In this document: positions 1 through 10,595 of the stretch, piece by piece
How the letters are laid out: the number at the start of each line of letters is the position of its first letter
How positions within the stretch are numbered: position 1 is the stretch's first letter
From: Clavibacter sp. VKM Ac-2873
Lineage (GTDB): Bacteria > Actinomycetota > Actinomycetes > Actinomycetales > Microbacteriaceae
Direction: 5' to 3'
Length of the DNA stretch: 64,000 nt
Assembly: GCF_015351075.1 (NCBI RefSeq)
Contig: NZ_JADKRS010000004.1
Span: 124,001 to 188,000 of the forward strand
Position numbers and translations under genes: made by a program
The notes under the pieces: generated by a model
The model's input: the letters and a program-made list of their open reading frames with translations, nothing else
Database searches by the model: none
Told to the model about the DNA's origin: nothing

Positions 1-726
1 GACAAGGCCAAGCTCATCCGCCAGGCGTTCTTCAAGACGCTCCCGCGCGAGGAGATCCTCGACAAGCTGATCAAGCCCCTGCAGGAGGACGCCGAGCTCC
101 GCAACTCGAACGTCTACGTGCCCGGCACGCCCGAGTACCAGGCGTCCGTCGAGAAGAACGGCTACAAGGACCAGGCGGTCGACATCGAGGGCGCCAAGGC
201 GGACCTCGCGAAGGCCGGCGTCACGGGCACGATCGACGCCCGCGTCATCTACGGCCAGGGCAACACGCGCCGCCAGCAGGAGTTCGAGCTCATGCGCCAG
301 TCGGCCGCCCTGGCCGGCTTCAACCTCATCGACGTGAACAGCGCGACGTGGGGTGCCGACCTGTCCAGCAAGACGGGCTCGTACGACATCGCCCTCTTCG
401 GATGGCAGTCGGTGAGCCTCGGTGTCGGCGAGTCCGGCCCGAACTACCAGACCGGCGGCATCAACAACTACTACGGCTGGTCGAACCCCGAGATTGACTC
501 GCTGTTCAAGCAGCTGGACACGGAGACGGACAAGGACAAGCAGCTCGCGCTGGTCATCCAGGCCGAGACCCTCATCCAGCAGCAGGGCTGGACGACGCCG
601 ATCTACCAGTTCCCCGGCCTCACCGCCTGGAGCGACACCGTGTCGGGCGTCAAGCCCGCGTTCCTGTCGCCCAACTGGTTCTGGAACTACTGGGAGTGGG
701 CTCCGGCCCAGGCAGCCGCGCAGTAG
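1..726 (+). CDS. ABC transporter substrate-binding protein, family 5 (C-terminal part)
   Basis: The reading frame is open from the first base, so the N-terminus, signal peptide and first lobe lie outside the window; 241 codons remain. The visible part is the C-terminal third of an SBP_bac_5 (peptide/nickel/opine-binding) protein: an early segment with PREEIL, a middle stretch with ARVIYGQGNTRRQQEFELM, the segment SYDIALFGWQS, and the family-typical end where the protein lists residues near the partner lobe (WTTPIYQFPGLTAWSDTVSGV). It should be an extracytoplasmic lipoprotein delivering peptides to the permeases encoded just downstream. A strong hairpin follows the stop, so the gene can be expressed at a higher level than the permease genes. 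Substrate cannot be told from sequence. Confidence 0.9.
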   Translation, partial: DKAKLIRQAFFKTLPREEILDKLIKPLQEDAELRNSNVYVPGTPEYQASVEKNGYKDQAVDIEGAKADLAKAGVTGTIDARVIYGQGNTRRQQEFELMRQSAALAGFNLIDVNSATWGADLSSKTGSYDIALFGWQSVSLGVGESGPNYQTGGINNYYGWSNPEIDSLFKQLDTETDKDKQLALVIQAETLIQQQGWTTPIYQFPGLTAWSDTVSGVKPAFLSPNWFWNYWEWAPAQAAAQ

Positions 727-764
727 CGCGACACGTGAGCGCCGTCCCCTGAACGGGAGGGTGC

Positions 765-798
765 GAGGGTGCCGAGGTCTTCTGGCCTCGGCACCCTC
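765..798 (+). terminator. Hairpin after the binding-protein gene
   Basis: A perfect 13-bp inverted repeat (GAGGGTGCCGAGG, loop TCTTCTGG, CCTCGGCACCCTC) starts 38 bp after the stop codon. No long T tract follows, as is usual in GC-rich actinobacteria. It probably ends or attenuates transcription between the binding-protein gene and the permease genes. Confidence 0.75.
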
Positions 799-840
799 TC
801 CATGTCCGTTGCCGATTCGTGATCCGCGGATCCGGCCGCG

Positions 841-846
841 TATGCT
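841..846 (+). promoter_or_regulatory. Possible -10 element (TATGCT) upstream of the permease operon
   Basis: TATGCT lies 56 bp before the GTG start of the first permease gene and just after the hairpin at 765-798. It resembles the TANNNT -10 elements seen before many genes here. No clear -35 sequence is visible. It suggests that the permease genes have their own promoter. Confidence 0.35.
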
Positions 847-902
847 CTCGTCGGGTCGGGTCACGAGCCCTGGCCGAACACAGAAAGGGACGTCGTCGCC
901 CC

Positions 903-2429
903 GTGCTTACCTTCGTCTTGAGACGCCTCGTCGCGTCGTTCTTCGTCCTGCTGGGCGCCAGCTTCATCATCTACAACCTCGCCGCCAACTCGGGTGATCC
1001 CCTGCAGGATCTGCGGGAGAACCCGTCGCCGAACCGCGATGCGCTCATCGCCGCTCGCGTCGACCTCCTCGACCTCGACGTGCCGTCGCCGCTGCGCTAC
1101 TTCATCTGGCTCGGCGGGGTGTTCAAGGTCTTCATCGGCCAGGTCGACCTCGGCAAGGCCATCGACGGCCGCGAGGTCAACGAGATCATCGCCAACGCCG
1201 CCGGGCAGACGATCCAGCTGGTCACGATCGCCACGATCATCGCCGTGCTCATCGGCGTCTCGATCGGCATGACGACCGCGCTCCGCCAGTACAGCGGCTA
1301 CGACTACACGGTCACCTTCGCGTCGTTCCTCTTCTTCTCGCTGCCGATCTTCTTCGTCGCCGTGCTGCTCAAGCAGTACGTCGCCATCGGCTTCAACGAC
1401 TTCCTCGTGAACCCGTCGATACCCCCGGTCCTGATCGTGGTCCTGTCGCTCGTGTCGGGCTTCGTCTGGATGAGCATCATCGGCGGCGATCCGAAGCCCC
1501 GCCTCATCGTCTTCGGCTCGGCGACGGTCATCACCGCGGTCGTGCTCATCTACCTGCTCGCCACGGACTGGTTCACGCGCCCCGGTCTCGGCATCGTGCT
1601 CATCGGCGCCCTGGGCGCCCTGGTCGCGGTGCTCATCACCTCGCTCTCGACGGGCCTGCGCAACCGACGCGCCTTCTACTCGGCGCTCGCCATGGCGGTC
1701 CTCGGCGCCGCGCTCTGGTACCCGCTGCAGTACGTGCTGACCGTCTCCGCCCCCTGGTGGATCACGATCGTGCTCATCGTCGCGTTCGTCGTGATCGGCG
1801 TGGTGGTCGGCTACGTGGTCGGCCAGAACGACAAGCCGATCGTCGCCCGCGGCGCCGGCATCACGGGCGGCCTCGTGGCGCTGCTGATCATCGTCGACCG
1901 CGTCATGCAGGTGTGGCCCGACTACGTGACCAACACCCGCGGACGCCCCATCGCCACCGTCGGCGCCGTCACGCCGGGCCTCAACGGATCCGTGTGGCAG
2001 GGCATGCTCGACAGCTACACCCACCTCCTGCTGCCCACCATCGCGATCCTCCTCATCTCCGTCGCGAGCTACTCCCGCTACTCGCGGGCGAGCCTCCTCG
2101 AGGTGATGAACCAGGACTACGTGCGCACCGCGCGCGCCAAGGGCCTCACCGAGCGCACCGTGATCATGCGCCACGCGTTCCGCAACGCCATGATCCCCGT
2201 CGCCACCGTCATCGCCTTCGACGTGGGCGGCCTCATCGGCGGCGCGGTGATCACGGAGACGATCTTCGCCTGGAAGGGCATGGGATCCGTCTTCCAGGAC
2301 GCCCTGACCAAGACCGACCTCAACCCGCTGATGGGATTCATCCTGATCACCAGCATCCTGACCGTCATCTTCAACATGCTGGCCGACATCCTGTACTCGG
2401 TCCTCGATCCTCGAATCCGGGTGAGCTGA
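903..2429 (+). CDS. ABC transporter permease, DppB/OppB type, with a large membrane insertion
   Basis: Membrane permease subunit of the peptide-type ABC importer, 508 aa from a GTG start preceded by AGAAAGGGA. The N-terminus (LTFVLRRLVASFFVLLGAS) and the C-terminal part with the EAA loop (YVRTARAKGLTERTVIMRHAF) are typical DppB. The family is usually about 310-340 aa. The extra length sits at about residues 172-345, between the first transmembrane block and the EAA half, and contains about six more hydrophobic helices. An upstream in-frame start at 819 would add 28 Arg-rich residues that do not look like this family. The next permease gene starts 3 bp after the stop. Function is firm; the role of the insertion is unknown. 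Confidence 0.92.
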   Translation: MLTFVLRRLVASFFVLLGASFIIYNLAANSGDPLQDLRENPSPNRDALIAARVDLLDLDVPSPLRYFIWLGGVFKVFIGQVDLGKAIDGREVNEIIANAAGQTIQLVTIATIIAVLIGVSIGMTTALRQYSGYDYTVTFASFLFFSLPIFFVAVLLKQYVAIGFNDFLVNPSIPPVLIVVLSLVSGFVWMSIIGGDPKPRLIVFGSATVITAVVLIYLLATDWFTRPGLGIVLIGALGALVAVLITSLSTGLRNRRAFYSALAMAVLGAALWYPLQYVLTVSAPWWITIVLIVAFVVIGVVVGYVVGQNDKPIVARGAGITGGLVALLIIVDRVMQVWPDYVTNTRGRPIATVGAVTPGLNGSVWQGMLDSYTHLLLPTIAILLISVASYSRYSRASLLEVMNQDYVRTARAKGLTERTVIMRHAFRNAMIPVATVIAFDVGGLIGGAVITETIFAWKGMGSVFQDALTKTDLNPLMGFILITSILTVIFNMLADILYSVLDPRIRVS

Positions 2430-2432
2430 CAC

Positions 2433-3626
2433 ATGTCCAACGCACTGATGGGGAACCCCAACGACCCCCACAACGACCCGCACCTGCCCGAGGGCGGCGC
2501 GAACTCCGAGCTGACGATCGAGCAGCGCGAGGTGGAGGGGCTCAGCCAGGGCACCGTCGTCCGCCGCCGGTTCCTCCGCCACAAGGGCGCGATGAGCGCC
2601 CTCGTGGTGCTGGTGCTGATGGCGATCCTCGTGTACTCGTCGGTCGGCGTGCAGTTCTTCGGCCTCCGCATCCCCGGCTGGTGGATGTGGAACTACGAGG
2701 ACGTCGCGCCCATCGTCAACGGCGGCAATCCCACCTGGGAGCTGCCGTTCCAGTTCGGCGTGCACCCCTTCGGCCAGGACGAGATCGGGCGCGACATCTT
2801 CGCCCGCGTCATGCGCGGCACGCAGCAGTCCATCGTCGTGATGGTGCTGTACGGCATCATCGCCGCATTCATCGGCATCGTGATCGGGGCCGTGTCCGGC
2901 TTCTTCCGCGGGCGCATCGACTCGCTGCTCATGCGCTTCACCGACCTCATCATCGTGATCCCCGTGATCGTCATCGCGGCCGTGCTCGGCCGCACCTTCG
3001 GCGGTCTCGGCGCGGTGGTGCTCGGCATCGTCCTCGGCCTCATCGGCTGGCCGTCGCTCGCCCGCCTCGTGCGCGGCGAGTTCCTCAGCCTCCGCGAGCG
3101 CGAGTTCGTCGACGCCGCGCGCGTCGCGGGCGCCTCGAACAGCCGCATCGTGTTCCGGCACATCCTGCCGAACGCGATCGGCGTGGTCATCGTGTCCACG
3201 ACCCTGCTGATGAGCGCCGCGATCCTCCTCGAGGCGGCGCTGTCCTTCCTCGGGTTCGGCATCGTGAAGCCCGACGTCTCGCTCGGCCAGATCATCAACG
3301 AGTACCAGGGCGCGTTCGCCACCCGGCCGTGGCTGTTCTGGTTCCCGGGCCTGTTCATCATCATCATCGCGCTGTCGATCAACTTCATCGGCGACGGACT
3401 GCGCGACGCGTTCGACCCGCGCCAGCGGCGCATGCCGGGCGGACAGGGGCCCTACCAGCAGATGTTCGCCATGCTCACCGGTCGCACCCGCCGCGAGCAG
3501 GGCCCGACGACCGGCTCCGGCGCCGAGGGCGTCCGCGTCCCGCCGCCCGTCGGCTCGGCCCGGCCCGACGCGCAGGCCGACGGTCCCGCCGAGGGCCAGG
3601 CGCCCGACGCCACGGACGGCCGATGA
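2433..3626 (+). CDS. ABC transporter permease, DppC/OppC type
   Basis: Second permease subunit, 397 aa, starting ATG 3 bp after the upstream permease stop, so the two are co-translated. It has a hydrophilic N-terminal stretch, an OppC-like N-terminal helix (FLRHKGAMSALVVLVLMAILV), the periplasmic loop with HPFGQDEIGRDIFARV, five further membrane helices, and the EAA loop EFVDAARVAGASNSRIVFRHI that docks on the ATPase. The conserved LSFLGFG motif follows. The last ~70 residues are a Gly/Pro/Ala-rich hydrophilic tail after FDPRQRR, longer than usual and probably disordered in the cytoplasm. It pairs with the preceding permease. Confidence 0.93.
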   Translation: MSNALMGNPNDPHNDPHLPEGGANSELTIEQREVEGLSQGTVVRRRFLRHKGAMSALVVLVLMAILVYSSVGVQFFGLRIPGWWMWNYEDVAPIVNGGNPTWELPFQFGVHPFGQDEIGRDIFARVMRGTQQSIVVMVLYGIIAAFIGIVIGAVSGFFRGRIDSLLMRFTDLIIVIPVIVIAAVLGRTFGGLGAVVLGIVLGLIGWPSLARLVRGEFLSLREREFVDAARVAGASNSRIVFRHILPNAIGVVIVSTTLLMSAAILLEAALSFLGFGIVKPDVSLGQIINEYQGAFATRPWLFWFPGLFIIIIALSINFIGDGLRDAFDPRQRRMPGGQGPYQQMFAMLTGRTRREQGPTTGSGAEGVRVPPPVGSARPDAQADGPAEGQAPDATDGR

Positions 3627-3679
3627 CGGTCCCGGCGGCGAGCCGGGAGCTCCGCCGCGGACCCGCCGCGGGACGGACC

Positions 3680-4285
3680 TCAGATGAGGCCGGTCACCAC
3701 CGTCGCGACGACGAGCACCGCGAGCACGGCGATCTCCGCCCAGTGCGTGCGCACGCGCCGGCCCTCCTCCTCGACCGGGCCGCCCAGGTGGCCCGCCTCG
3801 GCGAGGTCGGCGAGGCGCCTGCGGATCACCGTGGCCGCGTCGCCCGAGTCGGTGCGCGGGAGGTCGCCCCGACGCGCGTCCTGCATCATGGCGCTGAGGT
3901 AGGGGTGGACCTTCTCCTCCTTCGTGGTGATGTAGGCGTTGGAGCGGCGGCCGGGCGCCGGAGCGGCCCAGGCCGTGACGCGCTCGTGCGCGGTCGTGAC
4001 GTTCAGGGCCCACTTGGTGTCGACCTCGCGGATCGCGGGCCACGACATCTCGTGCGTGCGGAAGACGTTGCGGATCTCGACGCCCTCGGTCGCGATGCGC
4101 ACGCGCGGCGCCCAGAAGACGAGCCACGACGCGTAGGCCAGCAGCAGCGGGCCCCACACGGCCGTCGGGAGCAGGTCGGCACGACCTCCCACCACGGTGC
4201 TCACGAGCACGAAGACCACGATCGCCGAGACGATCACGGTCAGCAGGCGTCCGAACGACGGGCGGATGACGACGGGCTGATCCAT
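3680..4285 (-). CDS. PH-domain-like membrane protein
   Basis: 201 aa from ATG at 4285 (GTG at 4291 would add two residues). Two hydrophobic helices at the N-terminus are followed by a compact beta-rich segment (VRIATEGVEIRNVFRTHEMSWPAI) of the kind found in bacterial PH-domain (YdbS/bPH) proteins. A charged middle and a last helix at the very C-terminus (EIAVLAVLVVATVVTGLI) complete it. No catalytic motif is visible. It lies on the opposite strand inside the ABC importer gene run and converges on the permease gene, so it is not part of that operon. Its function is unknown. Confidence 0.75.
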   Translation of the reverse strand: MDQPVVIRPSFGRLLTVIVSAIVVFVLVSTVVGGRADLLPTAVWGPLLLAYASWLVFWAPRVRIATEGVEIRNVFRTHEMSWPAIREVDTKWALNVTTAHERVTAWAAPAPGRRSNAYITTKEEKVHPYLSAMMQDARRGDLPRTDSGDAATVIRRRLADLAEAGHLGGPVEEEGRRVRTHWAEIAVLAVLVVATVVTGLI

Positions 4286-4356
4286 GGCCACATCGTCCCA
4301 CGGCCCGCATGGGCGCCCCTCGACACCCCCACTTCCAGCAGCCAGGAGGCCGCAGC

Positions 4357-6048
4357 ATGAGCGCTCACGCGAACGGGGCGGACCCGATCGTCCCCATCCT
4401 CGAGGTCTCCGGACTCGGCGTCGACTTCTGGGTCGGCGACGAGTGGATCCCGGCGGCCATCGACCTCGACTACAAGGTCAACCCGGGCGAGGTCCTCGCC
4501 ATCGTCGGCGAGTCCGGCTCCGGCAAGTCCGTCAGCTCCATGTCGCTGCTCGGCCTCCTGCCCAAGAACGGCCGGGTCCGGGGGAGCGCGAAGCTCAAGG
4601 GCGTGGAGATGGTCGGCGCCGACCAGGCCACCCTGCGGAAGGCGCGCGGCAACGACATCGCCGTGATCTTCCAGGAGCCGATGACGGCGCTCAACCCCGT
4701 CTACACGGTGGGCTTCCAGATCGTGGAGGCCCTGCGCGTCCACAACTCGATCATCCCGTCGGCCGCCAAGGTGCGCGCGCTCGAGCTGCTGAAGCTCGTC
4801 GAGATGCCGGACCCGGAGAAGGCGTTCGACTCCTACCCGCACCAGCTGTCCGGCGGGCAGCGCCAGCGCGCGATGATCGCCCAGTCGCTCTCGTGCGACC
4901 CCGACATGCTCATCGCGGACGAGCCCACGACGGCGCTCGACGTGACGATCCAGGCCGAGATCCTCGACCTGCTGCGCCGGCTCCACCAGCGTCTCAACAG
5001 CGCGATCGTCATCATCACGCACGACATGGGCGTGGTGGCCGACCTCGCGACCAACGTGATCGTGATGAAGAGCGGCCGCATCGTCGAGCGCGGCTCGGTG
5101 CGCGAGATCTTCCAATCGCCGAAGGACCCGTACACGAAGCAGCTGCTCGCGTCGGTGCCGCACCTCGGCACGGGCGAGGCCTCGCAGGTCGAGATCGTCG
5201 AGCGCACCACGGAGCCCGCCATCTCCCTCAAGGAGGTGGACATCGACTACCCGAAGCTCGGCCGCGTGCCGGCGTTCCGGGCGGTCTCGGGCGCGTCGTT
5301 CGACATCCACCCCGGCGAGGTCGTCGGCGTCGTGGGGGAGTCGGGATCCGGCAAGACCACCATCGCGCGCGCCGCGGTCGGCCTCCTGCCCGTCGCGGGC
5401 GGCGAGCTGACCGTCGCGGGTCGCCGCATGACCGGCATCTCCGCGAAGGACCTCCGGGCCGTGCGCCGCGAGATCGGGATCGTGTTCCAGGACCCGGGCT
5501 CCTCGCTGAACCCGCGCTGGCCCATCGGCCAGAGCATCGGCGAACCGCTCGAGCTCTCGGGGCAGTTCTCGAAGAAGCAGCAGAGCGACCGGGTCGAGGA
5601 GCTCCTCGAGCAGGTGGAGCTGCCGCGCAGCTTCCGCAACCGGTACCCGAACGAGCTCTCCGGCGGTCAGCGCCAGCGCGTGGGCATCGCCCGGGCGCTC
5701 GCGCTCCGGCCGAAGGTGCTCGTCGCCGACGAGCCCACCTCGGCGCTCGACGTGTCGGTGCAGGCCCGCGTGCTCGCGCTGCTGCAGGAGATCCAGAAGG
5801 AGCTCCAGTTCGCGTGCCTCTTCGTGAGCCACGACCTCGCGGTGGTCGACCTCCTCGCCGACCGCATCGTCGTGATGAACCACGGCAAGCTCGTGGAGCA
5901 GGGGCCGACCGAGTCGATCCTCCGGAACCCGCAGCACCCGTACACGCAGAAGCTCATCGCGGCGGTGCCCCTGCCCGATCCCGACCAGCAGAAGGAGCGC
6001 CGCGAGCTCCGCGAGGCGCTGCGCGACCAGCAGCCGCCCGCCGCCTGA
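4357..6048 (+). CDS. ABC transporter ATP-binding protein, fused DppD-DppF type
   Basis: 563 aa with two complete ABC ATPase domains in one chain. Domain 1 has Walker A GESGSGKS, signature LSGGQRQRAM and Walker B MLIADEPTTALD. Domain 2 has GESGSGKT, LSGGQRQRVGIAR and VLVADEPTSALD. Both end with the peptide-importer C-terminal stretch (PYTKQLLASVP; PYTQKLIAAVP). In many bacteria these are separate DppD and DppF subunits; here one gene supplies the nucleotide-binding dimer for the two permeases. The ATG at 4357 is preferred over the in-frame ATG at 4309 because AGGAGG lies 9 bp before it. The strong hairpin at 6067 follows the stop. Confidence 0.95.
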   Translation: MSAHANGADPIVPILEVSGLGVDFWVGDEWIPAAIDLDYKVNPGEVLAIVGESGSGKSVSSMSLLGLLPKNGRVRGSAKLKGVEMVGADQATLRKARGNDIAVIFQEPMTALNPVYTVGFQIVEALRVHNSIIPSAAKVRALELLKLVEMPDPEKAFDSYPHQLSGGQRQRAMIAQSLSCDPDMLIADEPTTALDVTIQAEILDLLRRLHQRLNSAIVIITHDMGVVADLATNVIVMKSGRIVERGSVREIFQSPKDPYTKQLLASVPHLGTGEASQVEIVERTTEPAISLKEVDIDYPKLGRVPAFRAVSGASFDIHPGEVVGVVGESGSGKTTIARAAVGLLPVAGGELTVAGRRMTGISAKDLRAVRREIGIVFQDPGSSLNPRWPIGQSIGEPLELSGQFSKKQQSDRVEELLEQVELPRSFRNRYPNELSGGQRQRVGIARALALRPKVLVADEPTSALDVSVQARVLALLQEIQKELQFACLFVSHDLAVVDLLADRIVVMNHGKLVEQGPTESILRNPQHPYTQKLIAAVPLPDPDQQKERRELREALRDQQPPAA

Positions 6049-6066
6049 TCCGCGCCTGCACGACCC

Positions 6067-6116
6067 GGCCCGCCGTCCGACGCACCCCCTCGCGGGGGCG
6101 CGTCGGACGGCGGGCC
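6067..6116 (+). terminator. Strong rho-independent-like hairpin
   Basis: Perfect 17-bp arms GGCCCGCCGTCCGACGC and GCGTCGGACGGCGGGCC surround a 16-nt interior that can itself pair (CCCC with GGGG). It lies 18 bp after the ATPase stop and ends the permease/ATPase operon before the second binding-protein gene. Confidence 0.85.
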
Positions 6117-6133
6117 TCGTCGTGCCGCTCGCG

Positions 6134-6139
6134 TAGGAT
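6134..6139 (+). promoter_or_regulatory. -10-like TAGGAT just before the second binding-protein gene
   Basis: TAGGAT ends 8 nt before the ATG at 6148 and follows the terminator directly. No Shine-Dalgarno sequence fits in the gap, so the mRNA would be leaderless or nearly so. Confidence 0.5.
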
Positions 6140-6147
6140 CGACGGCG

Positions 6148-8001
6148 ATGGACAGCGACACGCGAGGCCCCGGGGCCGTTCGAGCCGGGCGCCCGCGAGG
6201 GATCCGCCGGGCCGTCCGCGGTGCCTCCGCCGCCGTCGCGCTGGCGCTCGTCGCCGGTCTGGCCGCCTGCTCGCCGACGACGGGCATGGTCGCCGACACG
6301 GAGATCCGCGCCGCGGTGCCCACCTCGTTCACCTCCTACAACACGGCCTCCCGCACGGGCGGAACGGCGGGCAACGAGGAGATCGTCCACGCGACGAACT
6401 CCCGGTTCTCCGAGGTCTCCGCCGACGGCACCGTCGCCGCCGACCCGGGCTACGGATCCGCGAAGGTCGTCTCGCGCGATCCCTTCACGGTGCAGTACAC
6501 CGTCGCCGAGGGCGTCCGCTGGTCGGACGGCGAGCCCGTCGACGCGGCCGACCTCCTGCTCGCCTGGGCCGCGGGATCCGGCGCGCTCGACACCCCCGGG
6601 TTCGACCCGGCCGGGTACGTGGACGACGCGACGGGCGGCTACACGGGCCCGCTGCCCGACCAGACCGTCTACTTCGACGCGGCCGCCGACGAGACGCTGA
6701 CGCACGTCACGCGCACGCCCGAGATCGGCGACGGCGGCCGGTCGATCACCATGGTCTTCGACGAGTACACGCCGGACTGGCGCCTCGCGTTCGAGGTGGG
6801 CCTGCCCGCGCACGCGGTGGTGCAGCTCGGCCTCGACATGTCGAGCCCTGGCCGGGCGAAGCAGACGCTCGTGGACGCCGTGCAGGACCGCGCGCCCGAG
6901 CTCCTCTCGCCCATCTCCGACGCCTGGAACCGCGGCTTCGGCGTGGCGGAGATCGCGGCGCACCCGGACCGCGCGGTGGGCTCGGGGCCCTACGCCATCG
7001 AGTCGATCGACCCGGGGACCTCCATCACGCTGCGCGCCAACCGCTTCTACACCGGGCTGCACCGTCCGTCGGTCGAGCGCATCGTCGTGTCCACGATCGA
7101 GGATCCTGCCGCTGCCGTCGCCGCGCTCCAGGCGGGCGACCTGGACGTCATCGCGCCCCCGGCGGACGCCGAGGTGTCCGACGCGCTGGCCGGGATGGCC
7201 GGCGTCCAGGTGGTGCGCGGCGCCTCCGACACCTGGGAGCGGCTCGACCTGCAGACGCTCGGCGCGCGCGACGCCGCCATGTCGGACGCCGCGGTCCGCA
7301 CCGCGTTCCTCTCCACCGTGCCGCGGGACGCCATCGTCCGGGCGGCCGCTCTGCCGGCGGATCCCGACGCCGCGACGCGCGACTCCTTCGTGCTCGCGCC
7401 CGGGGCGGAGGGGTACGCCGACCAGGTGCGCGCCAACGGATCCAGCCGGTTCGACGACGTCGACCTCGACGAGGCACGGCAGCTGCTCGCCTCGGTCGGA
7501 CGCGCCGCCCCCGAGGTCTGCGTGCTCTTCGATCCCGCCGACGCACGGCGCGCGGCCGCGTTCGCGGCCATCCGCGACTCCGCGGAGAAGGCCGGCTTCG
7601 TCGTGACCGACTGCTCGACCCCGCAGTGGGAGAGCGTCATCGACCAGCCGGGCGCCTACGACGTCGCGCTCCTCTCCTCCGAGGACGCGTACCCGTCCGT
7701 CGCCGGGATCCGCGCCGCGCACGAGGCCCGCGCCGATGCGCGCGACGGGCAGTCCACGGCCGACCCCGACGTCGCGTCCCTCTTCGCCTCGCTCAGCCGC
7801 ACCGAGGACCAGGACGCGCGCGACGAGCTCCTCCTGCGCCTGGACCGCCGCATGTACGGCGACCGCGCGGGCCTCCCGCTCTACCAGCTGCCCGCGCTGG
7901 CGGCCATGCGCGACACCGTGGGCGGGGTGCAGGTCTCGCCGCACCAGGCCGGGATCCTCGACGACGCCTGGCGTTGGACCCTGTCACCCGACGCTCCCTG
8001 A
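6148..8001 (+). CDS. ABC transporter substrate-binding lipoprotein, family 5
   Basis: 617 aa. The N-terminus is a long Arg-rich n-region, a hydrophobic core and a lipobox GLAAC with the lipidated Cys at residue 41, so it is an extracellular lipoprotein. The body is an SBP_bac_5 peptide-binding fold: an early segment FTSYNTASRTGG, the typical VRWSDGEPVDAADLLLAW segment, ESIDPGTSITLRANRFYTG, and a C-terminal LPLYQLPALAAMRDTVGGV. It is the second binding protein of the importer encoded at 1-6048 but has its own promoter behind a terminator. It may widen substrate range. The ligand is not predictable. Confidence 0.92.
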   Translation: MDSDTRGPGAVRAGRPRGIRRAVRGASAAVALALVAGLAACSPTTGMVADTEIRAAVPTSFTSYNTASRTGGTAGNEEIVHATNSRFSEVSADGTVAADPGYGSAKVVSRDPFTVQYTVAEGVRWSDGEPVDAADLLLAWAAGSGALDTPGFDPAGYVDDATGGYTGPLPDQTVYFDAAADETLTHVTRTPEIGDGGRSITMVFDEYTPDWRLAFEVGLPAHAVVQLGLDMSSPGRAKQTLVDAVQDRAPELLSPISDAWNRGFGVAEIAAHPDRAVGSGPYAIESIDPGTSITLRANRFYTGLHRPSVERIVVSTIEDPAAAVAALQAGDLDVIAPPADAEVSDALAGMAGVQVVRGASDTWERLDLQTLGARDAAMSDAAVRTAFLSTVPRDAIVRAAALPADPDAATRDSFVLAPGAEGYADQVRANGSSRFDDVDLDEARQLLASVGRAAPEVCVLFDPADARRAAAFAAIRDSAEKAGFVVTDCSTPQWESVIDQPGAYDVALLSSEDAYPSVAGIRAAHEARADARDGQSTADPDVASLFASLSRTEDQDARDELLLRLDRRMYGDRAGLPLYQLPALAAMRDTVGGVQVSPHQAGILDDAWRWTLSPDAP

Positions 8002-8022
8002 GCCCGGCTTGCATCGGCACGG

Positions 8023-8028
8023 TAGGCT
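8023..8028 (+). promoter_or_regulatory. Possible -10 element (TAGGCT) of typA
   Basis: TAGGCT lies 87 bp before the typA ATG in the 114-bp gap. The same TAGGCTGTAG sequence recurs before the citrate synthase gene at 17233. A -35 box is not evident. Confidence 0.4.
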
Positions 8029-8115
8029 GTAGGTCGCTGGGAATAGCAGACGGCGGCTCTTCGCCCTCCTCCCTTGATGACAAGGCCGGCACCCTCTCCA
8101 CTGAAGGACAGCACT

Positions 8116-10023
<1,908 letters not shown>

Positions 10024-10029
10024 CGCAGC

Positions 10030-10539
10030 ATGACCCCGACGAGCCCGTCCGCCCGGTCCCTCCGCAGGAGGGGGCTGGCGGCCGGGCTCGTCCTCGTGCC
10101 GGGCCTGGTGCTCTCGGGATGCAGCCAGGTGGGCGACGTCGTCCGCGAGGCCGCCCATGAGGGCGCGAAGCAGGTGCGCCACAGCGTCGAGGACGTGATC
10201 GGCGACACGCTCGGCAAGGTGCAGGTGTCCACGGACGGCCACGTGCCGCCCTCGTTCCCGTCGGACGCCGTGCCCTTCGCCGACGGCAAGCTCCTCGGCG
10301 GGGGAGCGGCGCCCGACGACGCCGGCTGGGTGGCGCAGGTCGCCGTGCCGGACGTGGAGGGCGGCTTCGCCGACGCAAAGGCGCGGCTCGAGGCGGCCGG
10401 CTACGCGTCGAGCGAGGTCGCCAGCGACGCGCAGAGCGGCTACGGGCGGTTCACGACCGACGCGTACTCGGTCATCGTCACGGTCTCCGCCGATCTCGGC
10501 TCCCCGGTCGCCACGTACGTGGTGCTGCCCGCGGGCTGA
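10030..10539 (+). CDS. Small secreted lipoprotein of unknown function
   Basis: 169 aa. A twin-Arg-containing n-region (LRRRGLAAG) and hydrophobic core lead to lipobox LSGC with Cys 31. The mature part has a short amphipathic segment (VVREAAHEGAKQVRHSVEDVIG), then a compact alpha/beta stretch with WVAQVAVPDVEGGFADAKARL. I recognise no family. It begins 6 bp after the typA stop, so it is probably expressed with typA; there is no evidence that the functions are linked. Confidence 0.75.
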   Translation: MTPTSPSARSLRRRGLAAGLVLVPGLVLSGCSQVGDVVREAAHEGAKQVRHSVEDVIGDTLGKVQVSTDGHVPPSFPSDAVPFADGKLLGGGAAPDDAGWVAQVAVPDVEGGFADAKARLEAAGYASSEVASDAQSGYGRFTTDAYSVIVTVSADLGSPVATYVVLPAG

Positions 10540-10595
10540 GGCCGGCGGGCGCGCCGGCCGGCGGGCGCGCAGGGCGCCGGGCGCCGGGCGCCGGG
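10540..10595. repeat. Low-complexity GC repeats between convergent genes
   Basis: Two copies of GGCCGGCGGGCGCGC (10540-10554 and 10556-10570) are followed by three GGGCGCC units (from 10572). They fill the whole gap between the lipoprotein gene and efeB, which converge. The arms can form GC-rich hairpins, so this could be a two-way terminator. Confidence 0.6.

Noticed and set aside
4309-4356. ATG 4309 as the start of the fused ATPase
   Set aside because: AGGAGG is placed for ATG 4357, and the extra 16 residues have no counterpart in the family.
6020-6130. Large inverted repeat as an insertion-sequence end or attachment site
   Set aside because: It is a single hairpin directly after an operon with no transposase, integrase or target duplication; a terminator explains it.
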